A stretch of 64,000 nt of DNA from Stigmatella ashevillena (GCF_028368975.1 NZ_JAQNDM010000002.1:1736001-1800000); one strand, 5' to 3'; shown: positions 47,808-56,371, counted from the first letter of the stretch. Notes: a model not told the origin generated them from the letters alone. Program-made: numbers and translations.

Positions 47808-48574
47808 TGGCGCTCGGCTCCGGCATCGAGTGGACCGAGTCCACCTGGAACCCCATCACGGGGTGCAACAAGATCAGCCCCGGCTGCAAGTACTGCTACG
47901 CCGAGCGCATGGCGGAACGGCTGCAGGCGATGGGGCAGCCGAACTACCGGAACGGCTTCGAGCTTACGTTGCAGCCGCATATGCTGGAGCTTCCGCTTCA
48001 GTGGAAGAAGCCGCAGACGATCTTCGTGAACTCGATGAGCGACCTGTTCCACAAGGACGTGCCGCTCACGTACATCCAGCGCGTCTTCGACGTCATGCGC
48101 CGAGCACACTGGCATCGCTTCCAGGTGCTCACGAAGCGCGCGGACCGGCTCGCCGAGCTGAGCCCCGAGATCGAGTGGCCCGAGAACGTATGGATGGGTG
48201 TGAGCGTCGAGAACGCGGACTACGGCGACCGCATCGACGACCTGCGGACGACGGGCGCGCGCGTGAAGTTCCTCTCGCTCGAGCCACTCCTTGGCCCCCT
48301 GAAGAAGCTGAAGCTGAAGAACATCGACTGGGTGATCGTCGGCGGTGAGTCCGGCCACCGCGCGCGCCCGATGAACCCAGCGTGGGTCACCGACATCCGC
48401 GACCAGTGCGCGCGTGCAGGCGTCGCGTTCTTCTTCAAGCAGTGGGGCGGTAAGAACAAGAAGAAGGCAGGTCGACTGCTCGACGGGCGAACCTGGGACG
48501 AGATGCCGACCGCACCGGGATCGACTCGCTTGGCGCGCTCTACGCGGACGCGCGCCCTGCCGATCGTGGCCTGA
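47807..48574 (+). CDS. Phage Gp37/Gp68-like three-Cys protein (DUF5131), radical-SAM-like
   Basis: The product has 255 residues. It opens [20 protein letters not shown], with the Cys motif [14 protein letters not shown] (CX6CX2C, radical-SAM-like cluster site) characteristic of the phage Gp37/Gp68 family. Further conserved parts are [55 protein letters not shown] and FFFKQWGG. It is translationally coupled to tcmP. By family it binds an iron-sulfur cluster; the reaction is unknown. Its last 35 bases overlap a convergent reading frame. Confidence 0.92.
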   Translation: MALGSGIEWTESTWNPITGCNKISPGCKYCYAERMAERLQAMGQPNYRNGFELTLQPHMLELPLQWKKPQTIFVNSMSDLFHKDVPLTYIQRVFDVMRRAHWHRFQVLTKRADRLAELSPEIEWPENVWMGVSVENADYGDRIDDLRTTGARVKFLSLEPLLGPLKKLKLKNIDWVIVGGESGHRARPMNPAWVTDIRDQCARAGVAFFFKQWGGKNKKKAGRLLDGRTWDEMPTAPGSTRLARSTRTRALPIVA

Positions 48575-48851
48575 GGGCAGCCCTCGCCGCCCGCTGCTCG
48601 GCCCACGTGCCCGCGTGGGCCACTGCCCGGAGGGTCCGCTCGGCCATGGGCGCGGAACCGTCGACGGCTTCGAGCGCCAGCACGGCGTCTTGGAGATCGG
48701 GCGCCAGGAGCAAGAGGTCGAGGAGCTGGGTCACCCGCGCCCGCGTGAGCCCAAGCTTCCGCGCCACGTCGGCCCGGTCGACGACGGCGCCCCGGTCGAT
48801 GGCGGCCTGCAGGTGGTGCACGAGGGCGAACATCCAGGCCACATGCGCCAA
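48540..48851 (-). pseudogene. HTH protein fragment of a recombinase-associated family
   Basis: The frame has AHVAWMFALVHHLQAAIDRG, then a clear helix-turn-helix (RADVARKLGLTRARVTQLLD) and LLLLAPDLQDAVLALE. This pattern is found in small proteins encoded beside serine recombinases. The coding similarity (NFEPVRRLAHVAW) begins before the first ATG at 48851, where only TTG or GTG starts are available before an in-frame stop, and no recombinase gene is nearby. I think it is a decayed or 5'-truncated gene, convergent with the DUF5131 gene and overlapping its end. Confidence 0.5.
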
Positions 48852-48975
48852 CCGGCGGACAGGCTCGAAGTTGACTGGAGAAGTCTCGCGGAAGCTCTCG
48901 CTGCGACGCCGACCCTATCTTCACCTACGCAAGCCGCAGTCCGCCCTCCCCATCAGGGGCTATGCTCAGGCTTGG

Positions 48976-49398
48976 TCACCTTCGCGGCCGATTCGAGTAC
49001 CGATGGTTCAGTTCGTTGGAGACGTCCTTCTCGTACCTTCCATCAAACCTACCGCTCGTGTCCAAGTCCGTAACGAACTCGTAGAACGAACGTCGCGACT
49101 CGGTCCCGCGCAGCACTGCGGCCAGGTGGTCATGGAACAGCGCCTCCAGCTCGAGTTCCGCACCCTCCATCCGCTCGGAGAACGTGAAGCCATGCCTGAG
49201 CAGTACAGCTCCTTTCTCCATCATCCTTTTTCGATCTTCACGTGGAACAGGCGCCCACCCAGCATCACAGGCCTGAAGATACCGCTTGTGGTAACGACGA
49301 TGCTGGCATGCTTCGGTGGGCTGATCTTTCGAGTAATGAAAATCGCAGATCCGACAGCGTCCGTACCAGCTCGTGATCTCAATGAAATTGCTACGCAT
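48976..49398 (-). CDS. Small zinc-finger-like protein (140 aa)
   Basis: The start chosen is the ATG at 49398 (MRSNFIEITSWYG), with GGAGG eight bases upstream; it overlaps the stop of the preceding gene. Residues 14-40 hold a Cys/His cluster, CRICDFHYS ... ACQHRRYHKRYL, a likely zinc finger. The rest is helical and charged (MEGAELELEALFHDHLAAVL). No family is known to me. It is third in a minus-strand run of small genes (50192 to 48976). Confidence 0.65.
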   Translation of the reverse strand: MRSNFIEITSWYGRCRICDFHYSKDQPTEACQHRRYHKRYLQACDAGWAPVPREDRKRMMEKGAVLLRHGFTFSERMEGAELELEALFHDHLAAVLRGTESRRSFYEFVTDLDTSGRFDGRYEKDVSNELNHRYSNRPRR

Positions 49399-49726
49399 GA
49401 GCATGGCCTCCGTTGATGACCGGCGCCAGCTCAATCCATCGCCGATTCCGTCCCCTCCATCGCGTGCACCGCGTGCAGCCCCAGCCGATCCACATCGCGC
49501 AGCCCACCACGTTTACAAGAGCACCGCAGCCAGGCCGCGGGCAGACGAAGAAGACACGTTCTCCGCCATGGCAGGTAGAGCTGGGCACTCGCTCAAGCCT
49601 CACGTCCACCACGAAGCCGAACTTCTCAAGACGTACTGAATGAGCCTGCCGGAAGCCTGCTGGCTTCATCCACGCTCGAACCATGGGCAAGGTGATTCGG
49701 GTGACCTGATCTCGGTAGATCGCCAT
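49391..49726 (-). CDS. Small Cys-rich zinc-ribbon-like protein (111 aa)
   Basis: The start is the ATG at 49726 (MAIYRDQVTRITLPMVRAWM), with GAGGGG upstream and seven bases after the previous stop; an ATG at 49747 would overlap that gene. A zinc-ribbon-like segment lies in the second half: FVCPRPGCGALVNVVG, then WGCTRCTRWRGR. Function unknown. Together with the flanking small genes it forms an operon of DNA-binding-looking proteins, typical of the accessory part of mobile elements. Confidence 0.68.
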   Translation of the reverse strand: MAIYRDQVTRITLPMVRAWMKPAGFRQAHSVRLEKFGFVVDVRLERVPSSTCHGGERVFFVCPRPGCGALVNVVGCAMWIGWGCTRCTRWRGRNRRWIELAPVINGGHAHA

Positions 49727-49733
49727 CGTCCCC

Positions 49734-50192
49734 TCACCTGCTCCCAACCTTCACAGTGTTGGCGTGGGCCACAAACATCTGTACGGGCCTGTCGCGGCCC
49801 AGCTCGATGCGGTGCTCTTCTAGGAGCATACGAAGCCGTCGGGTCATACTGTCCGCGAGCTTGGTAAGCACCTTCACAGCCTCGAAGTCCCCTCGGCCCA
49901 TCGCGGCACCGATAGCGGCATCAAGGAGATCCATCTGGCTGCGAGTGATGGCCAAGGAACGTGCGATGGTACGCAGACGGGTGGCGTCTCCATCTGGCCC
50001 TGCCAGCGCCTCAGCCAAGCCGCGGGCATGCTCTACGATCTGCTCCGAGTCGCCGATGACGAAGCTCGTGAGTGCAAGCTGGTCAATCGCCGGCAGACCC
50101 AGCCGAGGCTCTACGCGCGCGAGAGGTGGCGCCTCGGGAGCGAGTTCACATGGAATAAGCGAGAGATGTTGCAGAGTCGCGGATGTCGTCAC
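49734..50192 (-). CDS. Hypothetical helical protein (152 aa), first gene of the small-gene operon
   Basis: It starts with GTG at 50192. The N-terminus is Pro-rich (CELAPEAPPLARVEPRLGLP) and the remainder is helical (DSEQIVEHARGLAEALAG; ARSLAITRSQMDLLDAAIGA; EAVKVLTKLADSMTRRLRML). No family is recognised. It heads the minus-strand run 50192-48976. A CTAG box lies ten bases upstream of its start at 50202, related to the boxes at 50.6-50.9 kb, so it may share a regulator with them (inference). Confidence 0.65.
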   Translation of the reverse strand: MTTSATLQHLSLIPCELAPEAPPLARVEPRLGLPAIDQLALTSFVIGDSEQIVEHARGLAEALAGPDGDATRLRTIARSLAITRSQMDLLDAAIGAAMGRGDFEAVKVLTKLADSMTRRLRMLLEEHRIELGRDRPVQMFVAHANTVKVGSR

Positions 50193-50345
50193 CTGCTAAT
50201 TCTAGGACACCCATCGCGCCAACCCAACACAGGCACATGCGAATATTGCGAGCAATTCCGGACACACGAATGGATTACTGCCCTGATGCGAGTATCTCAC
50301 TGGCGCTCAATCAGTCACAACGGTACGGGACTCAAGCCCGCAGCT

Positions 50346-50501
50346 CTATTCGCCCAAGTCTTCCAAGCCGATATCGCCATTCTGGAGGCCAGCAAGAACG
50401 AACTCAAACTCGGCATGGACACGCTGAAGCCGGTCGAGCTGCTGGTCGATGGCGACTTCTCGGGGATGGCGGCGAAGGAGGGCCAGGAATCGGTGGAGCA
50501 T
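50346..50501 (-). CDS. Possible 51-aa protein
   Basis: A short frame on the minus strand reads MLHRFLALLRRHPREVAIDQ..., helical with charged faces and acceptable codon bias for the region. There is no good ribosome binding site. The A/T-rich CTATACTTAAGAC just upstream could be a -10 box for a leaderless message. It lies in an otherwise empty 830-base interval, so I list it as tentative. Confidence 0.3.
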   Translation of the reverse strand: MLHRFLALLRRHPREVAIDQQLDRLQRVHAEFEFVLAGLQNGDIGLEDLGE

Positions 50502-51025
50502 GTCTTAAGTATAGGCGACCGCAGCCCACCCCACTTTACTCCTCGAATGCAACAGGACCACGAACGAGTACACCCTACAACGCGGGACTGGATGCATGCT
50601 CCCGCAGCAGGATGCAGCCTGTTACTTCACAAGCGTCTAGGCCTTAAGTCGTTGAATAGACAAGGATTTTACCCCTTTCTAGGCACTAGACAGAGAAAAC
50701 CTAATCTGCCAGTCAAAAGAAGAACCCCTAGAGTAGAAGGAGTACGAGTTCTGCGGGGCACAGGAGATGGTAGTAACTGTCCTTCCAGCGTCTAGCGTCT
50801 AGCGCGAGGGGCCCAACTCCGAAAACCCCAGGACTCCCGGACGCTTACGTGCACCGTCTCAGCTAGACACTAGCGGCCAACCCGGAGCAAGCGCCTCAAG
50901 GCCCGTGGAGGTGCTGGTTCCATGAGCCGGCAGCCGGCTGCTTCAACCTATCCCCCTGACCTCAAAGGGGCCTGCCTCGGCTCTTCTGGCATGTCCCGCT
51001 TCGAGGCATCGGGGGAACAGTTCCC
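50502..51025. other. Non-coding, A/T-richer interval with CTAG boxes; candidate origin or operator region
   Basis: No gene is visible between the small minus-strand frame and the end of the primase-helicase gene. The part 50630-50760 is much richer in A/T than the island average. The CTAG repeat cluster described separately is in this interval. An island origin of replication next to its primase would be an expected arrangement, but this is inference. Confidence 0.45.
50637..50873. repeat. Cluster of CTAG boxes, three as CTAG-N3-CTAG pairs
   Basis: CTAG occurs at 50637, 50679, 50686, 50728, 50792, 50799, 50863 and 50870. Three pairs have exactly the same 7-base step: CTAGgcaCTAG, CTAGcgtCTAG and CTAGacaCTAG. 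Related boxes occur ahead of other island genes (50202; GCGTCTAGG at 56444; the palindrome ACGCTAGCGT at 57697). Heptad-spaced repeats suit ribbon-helix-helix regulators, and one such gene lies at 55050. Confidence 0.6.
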
Positions 51026-53425
51026 TCAGTTGGAGAAGTCCTCCGCAGTCCCCAGGAGCACGTTCTCCTCATGCTTCACCTCAACACTGGGAACGGCGTA
51101 GGGCGCCTTCTCCCCTGAGAGACGCGTCACTTTCCCATCGGAGTCCATGTCCAGTGGCAGCCCCAGCCACACCCGCTCCTGGCCGCGTCCCTTGAGGGAC
51201 GCACGATCCGCTTTGGCCTCTGGGAAAGCAGCCTTCATCGCGTTGCGGAGTGGGACATCAATGTTGTCCGGGATGGACAAGCCCTGCCTACGTGCCCAGT
51301 ATTTGATGACGCTGACGAGTTCCCCTGAGGGGATGTGCTCACATCCGTCCGCGCTACCAATCGCAATGGCAACGCGCACTTCGTTGTGCCGTATGTCGTC
51401 CGCCTTCTCCCAAGCCGAAGCCAGCGAGCGGTAGCCGACCACACGAAGCTCATCTACGGCTTTCTCGACAGTGCTGAGCGAGGCGTTCTGCATCAAGCGC
51501 CAGGCGGCAGTCTCGAACTGGGTGTTGACGTCAATCTGTACCTGCCGATGGAGCAGGTGGTGGAAAAAGGCTGCCACCTGTGTACGCAAGCCGTTCATGT
51601 CCGCACGCAGGGTCTTGATGAGCGGTTGAGGCAGTTTCGTGCGGCTGTGGAAAACAATGAAGCGACGATCTCCACGTTCGATGCGCACCGGGCGGTCATC
51701 GTTGGAGCAGAAGAGCAGCGTCATCTTGTTCTTCGCGTTGGGCTGCGCCTTCTCGCCCTTCTCCTCAACCACTACGGTGGGATCGGTGATGAGCCGCTTC
51801 AGCTTATTGGCGAGAGCCTTCTCCTTCGTTGTGCCTGAGTTCACCTCGTTGGCCACCAACAGCAGGGTGTCCGCGTTCCACGAACTGAACCGCTCCTCAA
51901 GCCGCTCCTGGTCCACGGTGATGACGCTCCCCTCCGGGTAGAGCATTTGGAGCACCTCCACCAACGTCCCCTTACCCGATCCTTGTTCTCCGTGGAGGAC
52001 CACTGCGGTCAGCATCTTCTGCGGTGCCTTCTGGACGTAGATGCGCTGCACCACGAGTGCGAGCCAGTCGAGGAAAAATTCGAACGCCTCCTCGCGCTGG
52101 TCTTCGCCCACGAGGTTCATTACGAGCGCCCGGATGTCCGACCAGTCGCCCTCACGCGGCACGATGCGCGTAGGGACAAACGTGTTGAACGTCATGAGCC
52201 CGTTGTGCTTCACCAGCCGCTCAGTGCTCTCGTAGACAGGAGCACGCTTCTTGTAATTGGGAATCTGCGTCTTCATGAAACGCTCGATAGCCTTCCGATC
52301 CCCAATAGTGGGGGCGAGCATGGTAGCGAGCGCGTCGGGCAGGATGTCCGGAAGGTAGCTGCCATCGGCCTGGAGAATCTCGTAGCGATTGGCGCTGACG
52401 TTGAAGAGGTACTTGCTGGGGTTGGCATCCCCCTTTGCTGCTTCGGCCTGGGCATCGGCCACCGGGGTGAGCTCGCGCCCGTACGGAGGAGGAAGCCCGT
52501 GTCCGCTCAGGTCCAGCCAGGTCATCGGCTCCTCCTTTGCCGCGGCAGCCAAGTTCCTCGCTGCCTCCTCTATTCCCGTGTCAGGGCAGAGTTCCGCGAA
52601 GGCAGTGACGCATGCATCGAGCGCGTCATGATCCTCGTTGAGGATGGCGGCAAGGTTGCTGGCGATGCCATGACGGAGCTGGAGGGAGAGCGTCTTCGCG
52701 TTTGCCTTGGCCCACCGCCATATCTTCCCGTTGAGGAGGGCTGCCAGGATGGTGGAGTGGTGCGCCGTCGGCACCTCCGGCTCAAGGAAGACTGGCTCCC
52801 GGAAGTCGGACGGGACCATGTCCACGCCGAGCTTCGGTCCCTTCAGTTCCACCAGCCAGGCGGCCCCTGCAGTGGCCTCAGCATGGGTACACTGAGGAGC
52901 CTCGACCAGCCTGTGAGGAGCAAGGGGCGTCACGCCCGGCGAAGGGAAGAGCTGCATCACCCATGCCGTCAGCCGATGGAGTTCCCGGAGGGTGTGCATT
53001 CGATCCAGCAGCAGGATGACGCGCATGCGGTCGCACACGGGCCCTGTGGTGTCAGTCGAGTACATCACCCCACTGAAGCCGAGGAGCTCACGCACCTGCT
53101 CTGGGCCGTAGGGGTATTCCACGTCCCAACTGAGCCGGGTGGTATTATGAATGTCGAGAACGAGCGCGCAGCCCCCTTCGATGTCCCGCTGCTCAAGAGG
53201 ACGGCTGCGAGGAAGGAAGTACGCCTTGGGCTTGGCGAAGATGTAGCCATGCTTCGCGGGCCCAATCTGCGGCTGGGCAGTGAGCAACTTGAAGAGCAAC
53301 TGCGTCTCCTCGAGTTCAATCACCTGGTAGTCCCAGCCGCTCAAGGCATCCGTGCGCGAGGCGCTGGTGAGCTCGAACCGCAGAAGCCGAGCATTGACCG
53401 AGACGAGGGGATTAGGCGCGGACAT
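51026..53425 (-). CDS. Primase-helicase (DUF5906/D5-like) of the mobile element
   Basis: The product has 799 residues from the ATG at 53425, with GGGAGG six bases upstream. The N-terminal 300 residues look like a primase/polymerase-type region (YIFAKPKAYFLPRS; RMRVILLLDRMHTLRELH) but I cannot assign catalytic residues. The second half is a superfamily 3-type helicase of phage and plasmid elements: VVLHGEQGSGKGTLVEVL (Walker A, near residue 475), DTLLLVANEVN (Walker B), then TLLFCSNDDRPVRIERGDRRF. It probably unwinds or primes DNA for replication of the island after excision. It is next to the CTAG-rich non-coding interval. Confidence 0.85.
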   Translation of the reverse strand: MSAPNPLVSVNARLLRFELTSASRTDALSGWDYQVIELEETQLLFKLLTAQPQIGPAKHGYIFAKPKAYFLPRSRPLEQRDIEGGCALVLDIHNTTRLSWDVEYPYGPEQVRELLGFSGVMYSTDTTGPVCDRMRVILLLDRMHTLRELHRLTAWVMQLFPSPGVTPLAPHRLVEAPQCTHAEATAGAAWLVELKGPKLGVDMVPSDFREPVFLEPEVPTAHHSTILAALLNGKIWRWAKANAKTLSLQLRHGIASNLAAILNEDHDALDACVTAFAELCPDTGIEEAARNLAAAAKEEPMTWLDLSGHGLPPPYGRELTPVADAQAEAAKGDANPSKYLFNVSANRYEILQADGSYLPDILPDALATMLAPTIGDRKAIERFMKTQIPNYKKRAPVYESTERLVKHNGLMTFNTFVPTRIVPREGDWSDIRALVMNLVGEDQREEAFEFFLDWLALVVQRIYVQKAPQKMLTAVVLHGEQGSGKGTLVEVLQMLYPEGSVITVDQERLEERFSSWNADTLLLVANEVNSGTTKEKALANKLKRLITDPTVVVEEKGEKAQPNAKNKMTLLFCSNDDRPVRIERGDRRFIVFHSRTKLPQPLIKTLRADMNGLRTQVAAFFHHLLHRQVQIDVNTQFETAAWRLMQNASLSTVEKAVDELRVVGYRSLASAWEKADDIRHNEVRVAIAIGSADGCEHIPSGELVSVIKYWARRQGLSIPDNIDVPLRNAMKAAFPEAKADRASLKGRGQERVWLGLPLDMDSDGKVTRLSGEKAPYAVPSVEVKHEENVLLGTAEDFSN

Positions 53426-53738
53426 AGCGCACCTCCCGTCGGCTCAAGCCAGTTCCTGACCATCTTTCAGCACCGGGGGCAAGGCTCGGACCGCCGCCTC
53501 CATCCTCGGAGTACTCGCGTGACACACAGGTGAAGAGCCGTAGCCCCACCGAGATCTCTATGCTACCATCTAATGACATCTGTTTCTCCGCATCATTCGG
53601 CCCTGGAGCGCGTTAGCGGCGCTTCGGGGCTTTTGTATTTAGGGCGATTCCTACCGCTTCTCCTCGCTCAACTCGTGCGCTAGTGGAGTGTCTTACAAGT
53701 TCGTGGACATAGTCGCGGGGGATGAATAGCTCTGGTGG

Positions 53739-54098
53739 ATGAGGAGACGTCCCCCGCGACTCATCCACCTGTCGCCCGAAGAGACCGAGTATCTTGAGGA
53801 CTTGGTGCGAGATGGGCGCACCGAGCAGCGTGTCGCTCGTCGTGCGCGTATCCTGCTGGCGATGGCCGACCCGGACACCATCGTCTCGGAGTTGGCCGAC
53901 CACCTCGAGCAAAATCGCAGGACCCTCTGGACCCTGTGTCGTCGCTTCGAGGCCCAAGGGGTGGAGGCTGTAGAAGATGCTCCCCGTTCCGGTCGGCCGC
54001 GGGAGCTTTCCCCCCCTGCAACGAGTGGAGGTGGAGCGCCTGGCATGCTGCGAACCGGCCGGCGTCGGGCTGCACATGACCCACTGGTCCACTCGTAG
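53739..54098 (+). CDS. IS630 transposase, N-terminal frame
   Basis: This frame holds the HTH part of the IS630 transposase: IHLSPEETEYLEDLVRDGRT, RRARILLAMADPDTIVSELA, and RTLWTLCRRFEAQGVEAVED with PRSGRPREL. After RPRELS the homology passes to the next frame. The junction is a C7 tract (54009-54017), where a +1 shift joins the two parts. It is either programmed frameshifting or a one-base mutation; the sequence alone cannot decide. Confidence 0.85.
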   Translation: MRRRPPRLIHLSPEETEYLEDLVRDGRTEQRVARRARILLAMADPDTIVSELADHLEQNRRTLWTLCRRFEAQGVEAVEDAPRSGRPRELSPPATSGGGAPGMLRTGRRRAAHDPLVHS

Positions 54099-54858
54099 TC
54101 TGGCGCGTGCTGCCCAGCTCCGGGGGATTGCCTCCACCATCTCCCACTCCACCGTCGCGCTCATCCTTCGCGATGCCGAACTGCAACCCCACCGCTGGCG
54201 CTACTGGAAGACACCGACTCCAGACGACACCTTTCGCGCCAAGGCCGCCAAGGTCCTCTGGTGCTACGAGAATGCTCACTCCCTCGCAGAGCGAGGCGAG
54301 GTGGTGTTGTGCGTGGACGAGAAGCCCAACATCCAAGCTCTGGAGCGGCGCTGCCCCTCGCGCTCGATGAAGCCGGGCCTCATCCAGCACCAAGAGTTCG
54401 AGTATGTGCGCCACGGCACGGTGAACTTCTTGGCCAAGCTGGTGGTGCATACCGGCAAGATGCGCGGCTGGTGTCTGGAGCACAACGACAGCGCCAGCCT
54501 GCGGGCGGTCCTGCCCCAACTGTTGTGGGAGCATCGCCAGGCCCGTCGCATTCACCTCATCTGGGATGCGGGCTCCAGCCACATGGCCCACCCGACGCGT
54601 TCGTTCCTCAGCAGCTACTACCCTCAGGTTCGAGTGCTCTTCACTCCGGCCCATGCCTCCTGGCTCGATCAAGCCGAGTTGCTGCTGCGCGCCTTCGGGG
54701 CGCGCTACCTTCAGCGGGGCGACTGGGCCAGCCGCTCCGAACTCATCGAGCACCTCAACGCAAGCTGGCCCGAGTACAACCGTCTCTATGCCCACCCGTT
54801 CACTTGGTCCTGGACTCGGACCCAGATGCACCGGTGGGTGGATCGTTACCAGTCCTGA
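53977..54858 (+). CDS. IS630 transposase, catalytic frame
   Basis: Genuine homology starts at about FPPLQRVEVERLACCEPAGV, after the C7 tract, and runs to the end. The DDE-type triad is visible as VVLCVDEKPNIQAL (Asp), IHLIWDAGSSHMA (Asp) and HASWLDQAELLLRAF (Glu). GLHMTHWSTRSLA is the family's second HTH/linker segment. It has no good start of its own and is expected to be made as a fusion with the N-terminal frame. Confidence 0.88.
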   Translation: MLPVPVGRGSFPPLQRVEVERLACCEPAGVGLHMTHWSTRSLARAAQLRGIASTISHSTVALILRDAELQPHRWRYWKTPTPDDTFRAKAAKVLWCYENAHSLAERGEVVLCVDEKPNIQALERRCPSRSMKPGLIQHQEFEYVRHGTVNFLAKLVVHTGKMRGWCLEHNDSASLRAVLPQLLWEHRQARRIHLIWDAGSSHMAHPTRSFLSSYYPQVRVLFTPAHASWLDQAELLLRAFGARYLQRGDWASRSELIEHLNASWPEYNRLYAHPFTWSWTRTQMHRWVDRYQS

Positions 54859-55050
54859 CTATGTCCAAAAACTTGTAAGACACTCCACTAGCAGGTGCTC
54901 CAGTCCCTCAAGGATGAGAGTGCGCAGGGGCGGCGGAGGACCACCCTCCCGCTCGGCACGAGCCATGCGCAAGGCATCCAGCCGCGAGCGCAGGTCCAGG
55001 GGCAGCGCGAAACTTGTTATGTATGTAAGTGCAGATCCAGGCATTCGCAT

Positions 55051-55471
55051 CGGAAATCCTCCGGAAATTCGGTTTTAATTACTTAAATAAGCATAGGCGA
55101 CCGACTCCGAGGCACCCAAATCAACCAAGGCCTCGTGTGACTGGTTTATGTGAGGACTTTCTCGTCTGCCCATCTTTAGCCATTAGAGCGCACTCACCTG
55201 CATCCGTCCCTCAGAGCCGACGAGCCACATCCATCAAATGCCGCCGCCTTCGCTACGGACTGGATTCCTGGGCTTCCATCACGCCTCAGCAACGCATCTT
55301 CCCAGTAGAGCCCTGCTCCCCGTGGCAGCAGGTGTCACGCAAGCCTCATGAGGAAAGAGCAGGCGGTACAGGGATGCCCCCGTACCGCCCGCCCCGATGC
55401 TCAGGTGTTCGTCCTCAAGAGGCGCGCTCGCAGCCGCCTCACCACTGGATGACCATGCCCTTGGCTACGAG
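55051..55471. other. Intergenic, nothing recognised
   Basis: These 420 bases lie upstream of the interrupted ribbon-helix-helix gene and downstream of the 299-aa gene (both on the minus strand). The first 60 bases are A/T-rich (for example TTTTAATTACTTAAATAAGC) and probably hold the promoter of the small gene. No coding frame is convincing. Confidence 0.45.
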
Positions 55472-56371
55472 TCAGCCCTCCTGCATCGCCTGGGGCTGAG
55501 GGGACGATGAGGCGGGGGAGATTCCGGAAACGTTTCCGGAATTCGCCTCGCCCCCAGCAGCATCCGCGCCATCCCCGGATGCCTCGCCCCGCGGCTGCTG
55601 CAGCGAGCTGGGGACGCGCCCGGACGCGGCATCCAGTCGCCCAGCATCCGCCAAGAGCAGCTGGCCAAGCGCCCGCAGTTCCTCAGCTGCCTTGTTCAGG
55701 AGCGCCGCAGCCTCGGGCGTAGCGACCTCATCCTCCAGCCCGGCGAGCGCCTTCTCCGCTTCTGTCCATTCGCCGCGCATCCGCTTCGCCTGCGCCAGCA
55801 GCTCGGCGAGCTTCTGTGCGACAGGATCCTCAGCAGCGCTCACCCCTCCCTGGTCTTCCTCCTCCCGTGCTTCAGAAGGCGTCTCGGCGGTGGGAGTCAG
55901 CAGCTTCTTGACGCGGCTGCGCACGGCTTTGACGGTGAGGGACTTCTCCAGCGCTTCCTTGATGATCTGCTCCCGGGCCGTTGGATCCTCTACGGATGCA
56001 ATCGCGACAAGGACGTAGAACCGCAGAGGCAAGCCCTTGGGGTTCGTCCTGGCGAGAAGCGCCTTGTACTGCTCCGGGCTCCACGCCCTCGCCACGGTGG
56101 CACGGTGGTCGAGGCTCCTCTCGTCCCATCCCAGCTCGACTGCCAGCCGCTTGATGCTTCCGTCTCCGTATTTCCTCGGAGCATCCATCACGTCGCGCAC
56201 CACGCAGCCGATGCGGTACTGCGCTTCGGCATCCGCGGTGTCACTCTCAGCTACCAGCTTGCTCAGTTCCTTCAGCGCATCCTGCAGCTCGGGGTTCATC
56301 TCTCCCGTGAACTTCCCCTTCTTGCCCCCCTTGGACGCACCAGGGAGCGAGCCCTTCTTCGATTTAGACAT
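55472..56371 (-). CDS. Hypothetical protein with DUF1016-N-like region (299 aa)
   Basis: The start is the ATG at 56371 (MSKSKKGSLPGASKGGKKGK), with AGGA upstream; the open frame reaches 56413. Residues 20-160 (YRIGCVVRDVMDAPRKYGDG; SIKRLAVELGWDERSLDHRA; VARAWSPEQYKALLA) resemble the N-terminal part of DUF1016/YhcG proteins, which has an HTH-like fold. The C-terminal half is Ala/Glu-rich coiled coil and a low-complexity tail. There is no nuclease domain. It could be a DNA-binding or partition-like protein of the island. Two CTAG boxes lie upstream at 56432 and 56448. Confidence 0.68.
   Translation of the reverse strand: MSKSKKGSLPGASKGGKKGKFTGEMNPELQDALKELSKLVAESDTADAEAQYRIGCVVRDVMDAPRKYGDGSIKRLAVELGWDERSLDHRATVARAWSPEQYKALLARTNPKGLPLRFYVLVAIASVEDPTAREQIIKEALEKSLTVKAVRSRVKKLLTPTAETPSEAREEEDQGGVSAAEDPVAQKLAELLAQAKRMRGEWTEAEKALAGLEDEVATPEAAALLNKAAEELRALGQLLLADAGRLDAASGRVPSSLQQPRGEASGDGADAAGGEANSGNVSGISPASSSPQPQAMQEG

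Larger units (their letters stand above)
53681..54890 (+). mobile_element. IS630-family insertion sequence
   Basis: The ends are inverted repeats of about 30 bases (TAGTGGAGTGTCTTACAAGT with a closely matching copy at the other end), bounded by TA on each side, the typical IS630 target duplication. It carries one transposase in two frames. Joining the flanks across one TA recreates a reading frame, so the insertion was simple and recent. Confidence 0.93.
53651..55050 (-). pseudogene. Ribbon-helix-helix-like small gene interrupted by IS630
   Basis: The first part, 55050 to 54889, encodes MRMPGSALTYITSFALPLDL ... LILEGLEHLL from an ATG with GGAGG eight bases upstream. The insertion splits the codon after that. 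Taking out the element and one TA copy restores AHELSEEKR and a TAG stop at 53651, giving an intact 63-residue protein. A short strand followed by two helices (LPLDLRSRLDALRMARAE; LRTLILEGLEHLLAHEL) fits the ribbon-helix-helix fold of CopG/Arc-type repressors. It was probably a regulator of the island. With the insertion, only a protein with a changed tail (ending VECLTSFWT) can be made. Confidence 0.78.

Noticed and set aside
55029-55499. 156-codon plus-strand frame
   Set aside because: Composition is Pro/Arg/Ser-rich without domain, and no ribosome binding site; treated as non-coding.
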